Assembly: GCA_030848705.1 (NCBI GenBank)
Contig: CM061238.1
Span: 32,208,655 to 32,272,654 of the forward strand
Direction: 5' to 3'
Source of the DNA: Heracleum sosnowskyi
Lineage: Eukaryota > Streptophyta > Magnoliopsida > Apiales > Apiaceae
DNA: 64,000 nucleotides
Shown: piece by piece, positions 10,601-19,650 of the stretch
How positions within the stretch are numbered: the stretch's first letter is position 1
Layout of the letters: the number at the start of each line of letters is the position of its first letter
The notes under the pieces: model-generated
What the model was told of the DNA's origin: nothing
What the model saw: the letters and a program-made list of their open reading frames with translations, nothing else
Databases searched by the model: none
Translations under genes and position numbers: made by a program

Positions 10601-10978
10601 TGTTTTACCATCAGAGTTTGTTACCAAACTTGCTTCATAGATGTTGTTGCGCCTGTGTCCAACTAGAACAACTTTTCCAGTAGATTTACTGATCACTTCA
10701 CAGTATTCAGAATGAAAATCTACATGGTTTCCTCTGTCACAGATTTGACTCACAGATAGCAGATTATGCTTGAGTCCTGAGACTAGAGCTACATTTGTAA
10801 TGATGACACTTCCAAGATTGATATTGCCATATCCCAGAGTGTGTCCTATGTTGCCATCTCCATAGGATACCTTTGGACCAGCCTTATCCTCAAAGTTTGA
10901 TAGCAGGGCTTTATTTCCAGTCATATGTCCTGAGCACCCACTATCCAAGATAAGTGTGCTCTCTTTTATGCCCTGCAA
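7664..10978 (-). CDS. Element A pol: protease, integrase, reverse transcriptase, RNase H
   Basis: This copia-order polyprotein is open over 1104 codons. The protease active site DSG lies near residue 12 (LDSGCSGHMTG). The integrase has its HHCC finger (WHKKLSHL ... CDSCQKAK) and core residues in the DLFGPVN, RSDNGTEF and VVERKNR motifs. The RT has YVDDITFGST near residue 790. RNase H has GYSDADFAGCK and STFTAEAEYIAAGS. The frame has no ATG ahead of the protease, and a TGA lies immediately upstream (10981-10979), so pol must be reached from gag by some recoding or RNA-processing step. An AG acceptor-like TTGTGATTGCAG sits exactly at the opening of the frame. No inactivating change is visible. 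Confidence 0.95.
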   Translation of the reverse strand: MQGIKESTLILDSGCSGHMTGNKALLSNFEDKAGPKVSYGDGNIGHTLGYGNINLGSVIITNVALVSGLKHNLLSVSQICDRGNHVDFHSEYCEVISKSTGKVVLVGHRRNNIYEASLVTNSDGKTVCLTAKMSNEESWNWHKKLSHLNLNNINELIRKDLVRGLPKSILSLDGLCDSCQKAKQRKSSFKSKSESSVVEPYHLLHVDLFGPVNVMSMGRKKYALVIVDEYTRYTWVYFLSKKDETAQTLMDHVNLLDKGSQHKVKIIRSDNGTEFRNSIMEAFCKERGVKQEFSAPGTPQQNGVVERKNRTLIEAARTMLEEAKLPTYFWAEAVQTACFTQNATLINKHGKTPYEMVKNKKPNLKYFHIFGCKCFVLKTHPEQLTKFELKADEGIFVGYPLSTKAFRVYNLRTKVIMESIHVSFDDKKIIGLEDKDGYDQLRFENEDLFFDDINSDEAGLTNSDEAYSEPLLVNTGENGNSQIEQNREPVEGEREEAQQDTTSESVEEADSNSDSSNSEQSNSGGASDNAETQHMNQESMDQGGGSNNDARNHLPTARRWTQAHTPDLIIGDPDASVRTRSATNNECLYHAFLSQTEPKKVEEALQDANWITAMQEELNEFERNEVWTLVPRPKNRSIVGTKWVFRNKTDSDGVITRNKARLVAKGYSQQEGIDYDETFAPVARLEAIRIFLAYAAHKKFKVFQMDVKSAFLNGKLEEEVFVEQPPGFVDPKHPDYVYRLDKALYGLKQAPRAWYETLAQFLLESGFTRGTIDKTLFYFNSGDDLLLVQIYVDDITFGSTNDKLCKKFAKLMQSRYQMSMMGELSYFLGLQVKQTDDGIFINQAKYTRNLLKKFGMLDSSSATTPMATATKLDKDTGASVDMTNYRGMIGSLLYLTASRPDIMYATCLCARFQADPREPHLTAVKRIFKYLKGTITLGLWYPRESEFKLIGYSDADFAGCKIDRKSTSGSCQFLGDRLVSWYSKKQKSISTFTAEAEYIAAGSCCAQILWMKNQLLDYGLRYSKIPIYCDNQSAIAMTGNPVQHSMTKHISIRYHFIREHVEEGNIELHFVSTDQQLADIFTKPLSEATFTRLVNELGMISGSD

Positions 10979-10991
10979 TCACAAACAAACA

Positions 10992-13394
10992 CTAAGTGTT
11001 AGTTTTAAGGATCCAGACTTGCTTGGATCCTTTGTCTTTCTTAACATTGTTAGCTTTTGCAGCGGAATTACTATCAACAGAGTTTAAGCTAACATTGTCA
11101 GACTTTACACTTGTAGAGTTTGCTCTAACCCATTTCAGATTGGGTTTTAGCTCATAATAGTTGTGATAAATAGCATGATAACTCTTGCAAGTATAAATGG
11201 AATGCCAAGTGCTCCCACAGTGTGTGCATAAAGTCTGTGGTCTAACCCTAACATAATCATTCTTTACTCCTGATGTAGAAGGTAAAGAATTAATATGTTT
11301 GTTCTTATTACAAAATCTAGCAAGATGATTAGAACTACCACAATTATAACATGTTTTCCTTGGAGCAGCAACAGTAGGTAAATGGTTATTTCTTTTATTT
11401 ATGCCTATCTTTCCATTCCTATTCTTCTTGGACCCTTTTGGTTTCATGGCAGATTTTACCTCTTTCAACTTATGATTGAACTGTTTTCCTGTCATCAAGC
11501 CAACATTAACCTGTTTTTCACAAGTTTTTACTGGTTTTCTAACAGCTTCTAACTCAATCTCATTCTCTGTTATTGAATCACCATTAACCTGTTTCTCACA
11601 GATTTTTACTGACTCTTTAACAGCTTCTACTTCCATAAGATTTTCTGTTATAATATTTTCCTGTTTTTCACAGGCATCATCTGATTCCATATCAGCTTCC
11701 CTTATTACAACAGATTTTAACTTATTGGCTTCTGGAACAAATTTCACAGGTTTAAGTTGTGGTTTAACCTTAACCTTGTCTTTAAACCTAAGTTCATCAT
11801 TTTCACAATAACCTAAACCTACAGAATCTGTTTGAAACACTTGATGAGTGTCTCTTCCAGAGTTTGTCCAAGTCTTAATTATTTTTCTTTCTTTTTCTAA
11901 ATCAGATTCTAGTTGCCTATATCTTTTGAGCAACTCCTGTTCAACATAAACAACATCATCTCTTTCTTTTTGAATCTGCTTCATATTTTCAAGTTCTCCT
12001 TCAAGAAACTTGTTTCTATCTTTAAGGCTAAGATTCTCAGATTTAATTCTCTCATTCTCTAAAGTCTGATCCCTATAACTAACATGTACGCTTTTCAGAT
12101 ATACTCTTAATTCAGATATATTATCAGTATCATAAGCATAAGTAGTTAGGGGTACCTTATTTTCAGATGATTCAGTCTCATCTTTGACAGTTGCCATAAG
12201 AGCATAATTTTCTCCATCATCAGAGTCTGAAGTATCTGCCCAGTCTTTGCCTTTAGAGATGAGTGCTTTCTCAGTTTTTCCTTTCTTGCACTCTGGAGCA
12301 TAGTGACCCATCTCCTTGCACTTGTAGCACTGGATTTCAGATTTATCCTTCTTTCCAGACTTGGTATCCCTTCCATCAGACTTTCTGAAATTTTTCATTT
12401 CAGAGTTTGAATCTTTCCTTGAGAATCTCTTTCCTTTCTTGAAGTTCTTAAATCCCATCTTTTTGAAGGTCTTCACCATCAGGGCAGCCATTTGCATCAA
12501 CTCTTCTTCATCATCCTCAGAGTCAGAAGCTTCATCAGAGTTTGAGTCATCATCAGAGTTTGATGACTCACTTTCAGATTTAATGACTAAAGCCTTTCCC
12601 TTGGCTTTCTTCCTTGATGATTCCTTCTTAATGGGCTTCTCCTCAACTTTGAGAGCAACAGATCTTGTCTTTTTACTCATTCTTTTATTCCTTTGTTCTA
12701 TCTCCAGTTCATGAGTTTTCAACAACCCATAGATTTCATCAAGATCTGTATCAGCAAGCTCATAATTATCTCTTATTGTGGTTGTCTTTAGATCCCACTT
12801 TTCAGGTAGAGATAACAGAAACTTAAGATTTGACTCTTCAATGTCATATTCTTTATCAACTAGAGATAGATCATTCAACAATTTGCAGAATCTATCATAT
12901 GTCTCAGTCAAGGTTTCATTAGGTCTTGAATCAAAGTGCTCATACTCCTGTGTGAGTATTGTCTTTCTGTTCTTCTTAATAGCACCTGTTCCCTGGCATC
13001 TGACTTCTAAAGCATCCCATATCTCTTTGGCAGTTTTGCAGCCAATTACTCTGTTAGACATAACATTATCTAAAGCACTGTGGAGTAGATGTCTAACTTT
13101 TGCATCCTTTGCAATTGATGAGATGTCCTCAGGGGTCATATCTTTCTTTTCCTTTGGAACAGTCTTTTGTTCTTGACCATCAACAACAGGGGACAATTTA
13201 GTTGGCATATGAGGACCATCATAAATTCTGTCAAGATATTCTGGATCTGTAGCCTCCAGAAACATGGTCATCTTCACCTTCCAAATCGGATACTCTACAG
13301 GCCTGAGAGTTGGAACCCTGATTGTTTCATATCGACTCACAGAATTGGGCTTAACCTGTTCAGCCTTAGGAGCAGTTTGATTTTCTTCAGACAT
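10992..13394 (-). CDS. Element A gag (UBN2-type nucleocapsid), 800 aa
   Basis: This is the structural protein of the virus-like particle, which packages the element RNA in the cytoplasm. It starts MSEENQTAPKAEQ at the first ATG after the PBS. The first 260 residues match the copia gag (UBN2/DUF4219) pattern: EYPIWKVKMTMFL, then TAKEIWDALEVRCQGT. An acidic Ser/Asp/Glu-rich stretch follows (about 275-300). A zinc knuckle CYKCKEMGHYAPEC lies near 355; a second (CYNCGSSNHLARFC, near 680) and a CCHC-like third (CTHCGSTWHSIYTC, near 725) lie in the C-terminal part. A coiled-coil-like region lies between. It ends with TAG 13 bp before the pol frame opens, with no overlap. Confidence 0.93.
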   Translation of the reverse strand: MSEENQTAPKAEQVKPNSVSRYETIRVPTLRPVEYPIWKVKMTMFLEATDPEYLDRIYDGPHMPTKLSPVVDGQEQKTVPKEKKDMTPEDISSIAKDAKVRHLLHSALDNVMSNRVIGCKTAKEIWDALEVRCQGTGAIKKNRKTILTQEYEHFDSRPNETLTETYDRFCKLLNDLSLVDKEYDIEESNLKFLLSLPEKWDLKTTTIRDNYELADTDLDEIYGLLKTHELEIEQRNKRMSKKTRSVALKVEEKPIKKESSRKKAKGKALVIKSESESSNSDDDSNSDEASDSEDDEEELMQMAALMVKTFKKMGFKNFKKGKRFSRKDSNSEMKNFRKSDGRDTKSGKKDKSEIQCYKCKEMGHYAPECKKGKTEKALISKGKDWADTSDSDDGENYALMATVKDETESSENKVPLTTYAYDTDNISELRVYLKSVHVSYRDQTLENERIKSENLSLKDRNKFLEGELENMKQIQKERDDVVYVEQELLKRYRQLESDLEKERKIIKTWTNSGRDTHQVFQTDSVGLGYCENDELRFKDKVKVKPQLKPVKFVPEANKLKSVVIREADMESDDACEKQENIITENLMEVEAVKESVKICEKQVNGDSITENEIELEAVRKPVKTCEKQVNVGLMTGKQFNHKLKEVKSAMKPKGSKKNRNGKIGINKRNNHLPTVAAPRKTCYNCGSSNHLARFCNKNKHINSLPSTSGVKNDYVRVRPQTLCTHCGSTWHSIYTCKSYHAIYHNYYELKPNLKWVRANSTSVKSDNVSLNSVDSNSAAKANNVKKDKGSKQVWILKTNT

Positions 13395-13442
13395 GATTAT
13401 TACTGTGTTTGAATCGTAAAACTGTATATATTAAACAGCCTT

Positions 13443-13455
13443 GGCTTTGATACCA
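13443..13455 (-). other. Element A primer-binding site (initiator tRNA-Met)
   Basis: On the minus strand TGGTATCAAAGCC follows the 5' LTR end after two bases. It is complementary to the 3' end of plant initiator methionine tRNA with one mismatch from the common TGGTATCAGAGC form. Confidence 0.88.
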
Positions 13456-13457
13456 AT

Positions 13458-14004
13458 TGTTAGGCCGAATACACAATATATAATCAAGTATGTATGAGAA
13501 TAACAATAATCAAGAACACTGTTTATGAATCAATAAAACTGTAATTATATTAACAGTCTCTCTTTATGATGTTAATGAATCACAAAGAGCTTCTAGGTTA
13601 CAAGAATGATATATCAATGAACGCATTCCTTCTAGGAATAACCTATCTGTGTTTATATAGTACACAGCTACATACAATCCATCTCTAATTGATATTCCTA
13701 TAAGTTAGCTATACAATTCATATCAATTAAGGATTGCTTCTTATCTTCTATTCCGTTTCCTTAGCTGTATCAATATATTCTGCTTCTTTCCATCTTCAGA
13801 ATATATTGCTTCTAGAATCTTCAATTCAGCACCGACAGCTAATTCAACTATCACCCTGTCAGACTTTAAATAAACTCTGACCGGCTTCCTTTAAACTCTT
13901 CACCCTGTCAGAGTTTAATTAAACTCTGACCGGCTTCTGATAAACTCTGGTCAGTACCTGTTGCTTAAACACTGATAAACAAACGTCAGCAATTATATCT
14001 AACA
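13458..14004 (-). repeat. Element A 5' LTR
   Basis: This is 547 bp, ending TGTTAGG on the inner side and TAACA at the outer edge, so the element-strand terminus is TGTTAGAT. It is almost identical to 1022-1568. It carries the minus-strand TATA-like box and the same motif palindrome (13907-13930). The reverse transcript would start within it and run leftward through gag. Confidence 0.94.
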
Positions 14005-14009
14005 TTGTG
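14005..14009. repeat. Target-site duplication of element A (TTGTG), right copy
   Basis: This is identical to 1017-1021. Counting one copy only, the C pol frame runs uninterrupted across the insertion point. Confidence 0.92.
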
Positions 14010-15908
14010 GGATACCCAAAAGAAACTAAAGGGTATTATTTCTATAATCGTACCGAGAGCAAAATGTTTGTTGCTCGTACTGCTGTATTTCTTGAAAGAG
14101 AACTGTTCTCTAAGAAAAACAGTGGGAGTATGATAGATCTCGATGAAGTTCGAGAACCACAAAATGACATTGAACCAGAGTTGGAACATGAGCACGAAGA
14201 ACATGAAAATGTTACTGCTCAAGAAACACAGGTTGTTCGTAGATCTGGTAGGATTCTCCACGAGCCTGAGAGATATTATGGATTTCTCTTAACTCAGACT
14301 GGCGATGTAATGCTTATGGATGAAGATGAGCCTCTTACCTATCAGGATGCTATGAATAGTCCAGATTCTGAGAGATGGCTGGAAGCTATGAAATCTGAGA
14401 TGGATTCCATGTATGAAAACAAAGTATGGACTTTGGTTGAACCACCTGAAGGGGTAAAACCTATTGGGTGCAAATGGGTTTTCAAGAAGAAAACAGACAT
14501 GGATGGTAATGTAACGACCTACAAAGCAAGACTAGTGGCGAAAGGTTTCAAACAAATTCATGGTATTGACTATGATGAAACTTTCTCACCAGTAGCTATG
14601 GTCAAGTCCATCAGGATTTTGCTTGCGATAGCAGCTTACTATGACTATGAAATCTGGCAAATGGATGTCAAAACCGCTTTCTTAAATGGGAGCTTAGAAG
14701 AGGATGTGTATATGATACAACCAGAAGGTTTTGTCGATCCGAGATTTGCTAGAATGGTCTGTAAGCTACTACGATCTATTTATGGATTAAAGCAGGCCTC
14801 AAGGAGTTGGAACATTCGTTTTGATATAACAGTCAAAGAGTTTGGCTTTATTCAAAATGAAGATGAGCCTTGTGTTTACAAGAAGGTTAGTGGGAGCAAA
14901 GTAGCATTCCTAGTATTATATGTTGATGATATATTACTAATAGGGAATGACATACCTTCTCTTCAGGCTGTTAAGACTTGGTTGGGAAAAAGTTTCTCAA
15001 TGAAAGACTTAGGCGATGCTACCTATATATTAGGGATCAATATCTATAGAGATAGATCTAGAAGATTAATCGGCTTAAGTCAGAGTACATACATTGACAA
15101 AGTATTGCATCGTTTTGGGATGCAAGAGGCAAAGAGGGGATTTGTCCCTGTGTCTCATGGGATAGTGATCTCAAAAGAAAACTGTCCTAAATCATTAGAT
15201 GATAATGACCGTATGAAAAAGGTACCATATGCTTCTGCAATTGGTTCAATAATGTATGCAATGATATGTACTCGACCTGATGTTTCGTATGCTTTGAGCA
15301 TGACGAGCAGATACCAGTCTAATCCAGGTGAAGGTCACTGGACGGCAGTCAAGAATATTCTTAAGTACCTCAAGAGAACTAAAGATTCATTCTTGGTATA
15401 TGGAGGAGATGAGAAGCTAGTTGTAAGAGGTTACACTGATGCTAGTTTCCAAACAGACAGAGACGATACTGTGTCTCAATCTGGGTTTGTATTTTGTCTA
15501 AATGGAGGTGCTGTAAGCTGGAAGAGTTCGAAGCAAGAGACAGTAGCTGATGCTATAATGGAATCTGAGTATATTGCTGCCAGTGAAGCGGCCAAAGAGG
15601 CTGTTTGGCTTCGGAAATTTATTGAGGGACTTGGAGTAGTTCCATCGATCGCAGATCCAGTTGATCTTTATTGCGATAACAATGGAGCTATTGCGCAGGC
15701 TAAGGAACCAAGGTCCCATTCCCGAGCAAAGCATATACTCAGACGATATCATCTACTTCAAGAGATCACAAGGAGGGGAGATATACATATATGTAAAGTG
15801 CATACTAATGATAACGTTGCAGACCCACTGACTAAGGCTTTGTCGCAGCAGAAGCACGAAGGTCACACTAGTTCCATGGGTATTAGATACATGGGTGATT
15901 GGCTCTAG
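14005..15908 (+). pseudogene. Element C pol, 3' fragment: reverse transcriptase and RNase H
   Basis: This continues the polyprotein cut at 1021. It starts within the GYPKETKGYYFYN motif that follows the integrase and is open to the TAG at 15906-15908. The RT shows KWVFKKKTD, QMDVKTAFLNG and the catalytic YVDDILLIGND. RNase H shows GYTDASFQTD, SSKQETVADAIMESEYIAA and DLYCDNNGA. The end MGIRYMGDWL is usual for this copia group. The segment itself is undamaged, but it is severed from gag, protease and integrase, so it is non-functional as it stands. The polypurine tract and LTR follow within 15 bp. Confidence 0.92.
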
Positions 15909-15910
15909 TG

Positions 15911-15922
15911 CAAGTGGGAGAT
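15911..15922 (+). other. Element C polypurine tract
   Basis: CAAGTGGGAGAT immediately precedes the LTR start TGTTAGTG. Confidence 0.85.
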
Positions 15923-16080
15923 TGTTAGTGCTTGTGCCCTAGAGACAATACTATAATGTTCTTAGGGAAGACATTTTGATTATTAATAAATATGTTCTAT
16001 GGATTTTCTTTCAATTATTTATTATGTCTTTATTAACTGCGATATAAATATTAGAATAATAAATGTCCTTGGAATATAAG
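15923..16080 (+). repeat. Element C 3' LTR, first segment
   Basis: This begins TGTTAGTGCTTGTGCC and is cut at 16080 by element B. It continues at 29227 after the ATAAG duplication. Confidence 0.88.
16076..16080. repeat. Target-site duplication of element B (ATAAG), left copy
   Basis: ATAAG precedes LTR B and recurs at 29222-29226. Confidence 0.92.
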
Positions 16081-17093
16081 TGTTAGGAATATGATGTTCT
16101 TGATGATAATTATAAAAACACTTAGTAGATTTTGTATTAAGTCATTTTGTAACTGTCAACGAAATGGCATGCTTTGCAGCATTCCGTTGACAGGAAGCTC
16201 ATCAACGAAATGAGTGTTGTAGCAATTGCATTGTACAATACTTCACAATATGATAGGCATTTTGTTGTATGTATCAGATAGGTTTTCTAAGTCATGTTGA
16301 CTAAGTACTAGATAGGCAAAATAGGTTGGTTAATTGTAGATATATTATGCCTTGTAATTTTGCCTAAGTGAAGACATGTCAACGGTATGAAGATTACTCT
16401 ATCAACGGTATGGAGTTTACTCATCAACGAAACGAGGGAAACACCATCAACGAAATGAAGAATAAAGCTATCAACGAAACACATCTCCATGCTATCAACG
16501 AATCATTATTGCTTTTCTGTCTAATTGACAAAGTGATAGTGACAGTTTTCTGACAGATCAAAAAGGAGATGTGGAAGTGTACTTTGCATTGGAAACCATT
16601 AAAATGGTCATGGGGAATAAGGAAACATCCCAGTTTCCAATTGGGCTCTTGGGAGTGATCATAATAAGCATGAAGACAAAAGCAAGGATCTCCAAGGACC
16701 ACTGGACAAATGGATGAAAAGCAAACTATTGGCGGTTACTCATTGTACTTTTAGTGTAGCCAAAAATAGGGTTGTAAACTTGGGTTTATATAACCAAGTG
16801 TAGCAGTTACTTTAAGTAAGAAGAGAAGAAAAACAAAGTTTGTATTAGCTATCTTTGAGAGCATACTTCTCTTGTAACTGAGCAGCTGTGTACTTTTGTA
16901 ACACAGAATATTTCCGCAATAAAAATCACTTCAGTTGGATCATCAAACAATCCAACTGAAATTATTAAGTGCTTGTGATTTTTATTTTATAAGTTCAGTT
17001 TTAATTTGTAAGTTGTTTTAATTTAAAGAAATATCAAAATTGTATTCAACCCCCCCCCCTTCTACAATTCTGTTAGGTCATTTGGGATTAACA
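16081..17093 (+). repeat. Element B 5' LTR
   Basis: This is 1013 bp. U3 contains an inverted pair of the element's motif (16153-16166 with 16180-16193, 13 of 14 bases paired) and a phased motif array at 16379-16504. A TATA box (TATATAA) lies at 16787-16793 and a polyadenylation-type AATAAA at 16918-16923. A C-run near 17050-17059 differs in length from the other LTR. Confidence 0.94.
16379..16504 (+). repeat. Phased six-copy array of the element B motif TCAACGRWAY
   Basis: TCAACG starts at 16379, 16402, 16424, 16447, 16471 and 16495, with spacings of 23, 22, 23, 24 and 24 bp. The DNA between is not conserved, so this is an array of sites about two helical turns apart. It sits upstream of the TATA box. 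Three more copies lie at 16155-16210. The other LTR repeats it from 28505. Confidence 0.88.
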
Positions 17094-17095
17094 AT

Positions 17096-17107
17096 TGGTA
17101 TCAGAGC
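17096..17107 (+). other. Element B primer-binding site (initiator tRNA-Met)
   Basis: TGGTATCAGAGC lies two bases after the LTR end, the standard complement of initiator tRNA-Met. Confidence 0.92.
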
Positions 17108-17157
17108 AAGCTTCTAACATACAAGAAGTTTAAAGATCAAGACCAAAAACAGAAGCC

Positions 17158-19650
17158 ATGGTGAAGAAGGATGCAGGTGTGAAGATACCAGTTCTTGATA
17201 AGGACAATTACTTTCACTGGAAAGTAAAGATGCATTTACATCTCATGTCTATGGATGAGAGGTATGTAGACTGCATTGAGAAAGGTCCACACGTTCCCAT
17301 GAAGCTTGATTCTAGAGTTGGACTGCCAGATGATGCTCCTGATGTAGAGATTCCAAAACCTGTCTCAGAATGGACTGTTGAAGATGTTGCAGAAGTCCAT
17401 AAAGACAAAAGAACCATGGACATTCTGTTTAATGGTTTGGAGCAAGAGATGTTTGACAATGTTATCAACTGTACAACCTCTAAGGAAGTATGGGACACTG
17501 TTAGAACTCTCTGTGAAGGAACTGAGCAAGTCAGGGAAAATAAAATGCAACTCCTTATACAACAATATGAGCATTTTCATTTTAAAGCTGGTGAAACCCT
17601 AAATGACACGTTTAGTAGGTTTCAGAAGCTTTTGAATGGATTAAAGCTGTGAATGGATTAAAGCTTTTGAATGGATTAAAGCTATCAAACCAAGGATTCA
17701 AACCTTAAATTTCTCAGAGCTCTTCCAAAAGAATGGAAGCCTATGACTGTTTCTCTTAGAAACACTCAAGAGTACAAAGACTACACTCTTGAAAGGCTTT
17801 ATGGAACCTTGAAGACTTATGAGCTGGAAATGGAGCAAGATGAGGAAATTGAAAAGGTACAGAAGAAGGGTGGATCTATTGCATTGATTGCATCTGTGAA
17901 CCAACTGGAAGATGACAATAAAGAAGCTGCAAAGGCCACAACTAGTCGATCTAGTTGTAGAAGTGATGTTAGCAAGGGTAAAGACAAGATGACAGAAGAA
18001 GAAGAATCAGAACCAGCCAACTTGGATGACTTAGATGAGATTGATGAACATATTGCTTTTCTGTCTAGAAAATTCTCTAAGTTCAAGTTCAAAAGAAACT
18101 CAGAAGCAAGGCCACCAAGAAGAGACTTTCAACCTAGCAAAACAAACTGGATTGAAAAGTCTAAGTCAAAATGTTTCAATTGTGGAATGCTTGGTCACTT
18201 TGCTGGAGACTGCAGAAAGCCCAAGGTTGAGAAGGGCAACAGGAAATTTGAGCCTGTTGATTATAAAAAGAAATACTTTGAACTTCTCAAGGAAAAAGAA
18301 AAGGCTTTCATGTCTCAGGAGTATGATTGGGCTGGTAATGGTGAAGATTCTGATGATGATGTTGAGTATGTCAACTTGGCTCTTATGGCTGACAATCATG
18401 AGCAGGAAGCAAGTTCCTCAAGCAACCAGGTAACAATTACTAATCTCTCTGAGCTTTCTAAAGAGGAATGCGATAGTGCAGTAAATGAAATGTCTACTGT
18501 ATTATATAATTTGCGTGTTACTCTTAAATCACTTACTAAAGAGAATTCAAGAATAAAAGAGACTAATCTGCTCTTAAGTGATAGGAATGCAATGTTAGAA
18601 GCACAGCTCATTGAATTTGAGAAAATGAGATGTGTTAGTAGGGATGCTAAGAAGGAACTTGAGAACGTGTTACAAAGGGAAGAAATTCTTAAAACACAAC
18701 TTGAGATAGAACAAGGTGTGATTGCAAAATGGAAAGATGCCAGGAATGTTGCTACCAACATCATTAATGTTCAAGGTATGGAATCTTTCTGTGAGCAATC
18801 ATGGAAAAAGAACAAAGAGAAGCTAGGGTGTGTTGGTGAAACCTTAGAATCAGAAACAGAGTCAACAAACAATAATGATCATTTGTTGGAGGTTGATATG
18901 TCAACGGAATGCAATGTTTCGTTGACACATGAACCATCAACCGATCAGGCTGTTTCGTTGACAGACAAAAGAAAAGATAAACTCACTAGACTTAATGACA
19001 AGTATGGTCCTGTCACCAAGAACTTTGTTCAAGGTGAGTCTAGTAATTCAAAGAAAGTTGAGAAGCCTGTTGAGAGAGCTAATGTAGGTCACTTGTCTAA
19101 CAAGCAATTGAAAGACAAGGTAGAGAAAGTTCAAGATAAGGCTAAGGGAAATAAAAAGAATAACAGGAATGGTAAAGTAGGAATTAACAAACACAACAAT
19201 TACACACCTGATAAATATGCTCCTAGAAAAACATGTGTCAATTGTGGAAGTGTTAATCATTTATCTACTAACTGCAAATCTGTTAAGAAAACTGCTAATG
19301 TGAAAATTCCCAAGCCTGCAATGAATAGTCCTATGCCTACAATGCCTGTTATGCCTAATATGTTTGCTCCATATGCACAATTTCAGAATCCATATGCTAA
19401 CATGTCATTTGTGCCTAATCCATACATGAATATGTTTAATGTGCCACAAATGCCATGGACTATGAATAACATGTTTGTTCCTCCAAATATGCATGCTGTA
19501 AATGAAAATGTGAGCAACAATCAGAAATCAACACCCAGAGTAAAAATTGATTTAAATCAATCTGAGCCCAAGGTGAAAAATGATATAAAAGGAAAAGCAA
19601 AGGCTAACAAAACAGGACCCAAGGAAACTTGGGTACCAAAATCAACTTGA
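17158..19650 (+). pseudogene. Element B gag, interrupted by a stop-bearing tandem duplication
   Basis: Gag starts MVKKDAGVKIPVLDKDNYFHWKVKMHL. The first 160 residues are the UBN2-type gag core. At 17634-17683 the 15-bp unit GAATGGATTAAAGCT occurs three times (starts 17634, 17651, 17669) and brings in-frame stops at 17650, 17659, 17668 and 17677. The frame itself is kept: from about 17684 the family's YQTKDSNLKFL continues in the same register to 19650. The second part holds zinc knuckles CFNCGMLGHFAGDC (from 18174) and CVNCGSVNHLSTNC (from about 19236), a coiled-coil stretch, and copies of the B motif at 18901-18962. A Met/Pro/Asn-rich tail ends in ETWVPKST. Full-length Gag cannot be made without reading through four stops. 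Confidence 0.9.

Larger units (their letters stand above)
1022..14004 (-). mobile_element. Element A: complete SIRE/Maximus-type Ty1/copia retrotransposon
   Basis: A is 12,983 bp, flanked by TTGTG and bounded by two 547-bp LTRs. Read on the minus strand, the order is 5' LTR (14004-13458), PBS, gag, pol, a 1.4-kb spacer holding an antisense ORF, a 1212-codon third ORF, polypurine tract, and 3' LTR. The large size, a gag with several CCHC knuckles, and a long extra ORF after pol are typical of the SIRE/Maximus lineage. All three sense ORFs are open and by eye the LTRs differ at only two positions, so this copy is young and may be coding-competent. It interrupts the pol of element C. Confidence 0.95.

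Noticed and set aside
16379..16504. Regularly spaced short repeats resembling a CRISPR array
   Set aside because: The repeats are about 10 bp, there are no cas genes, the setting is a plant LTR, and copies are scattered across the element in both orientations.
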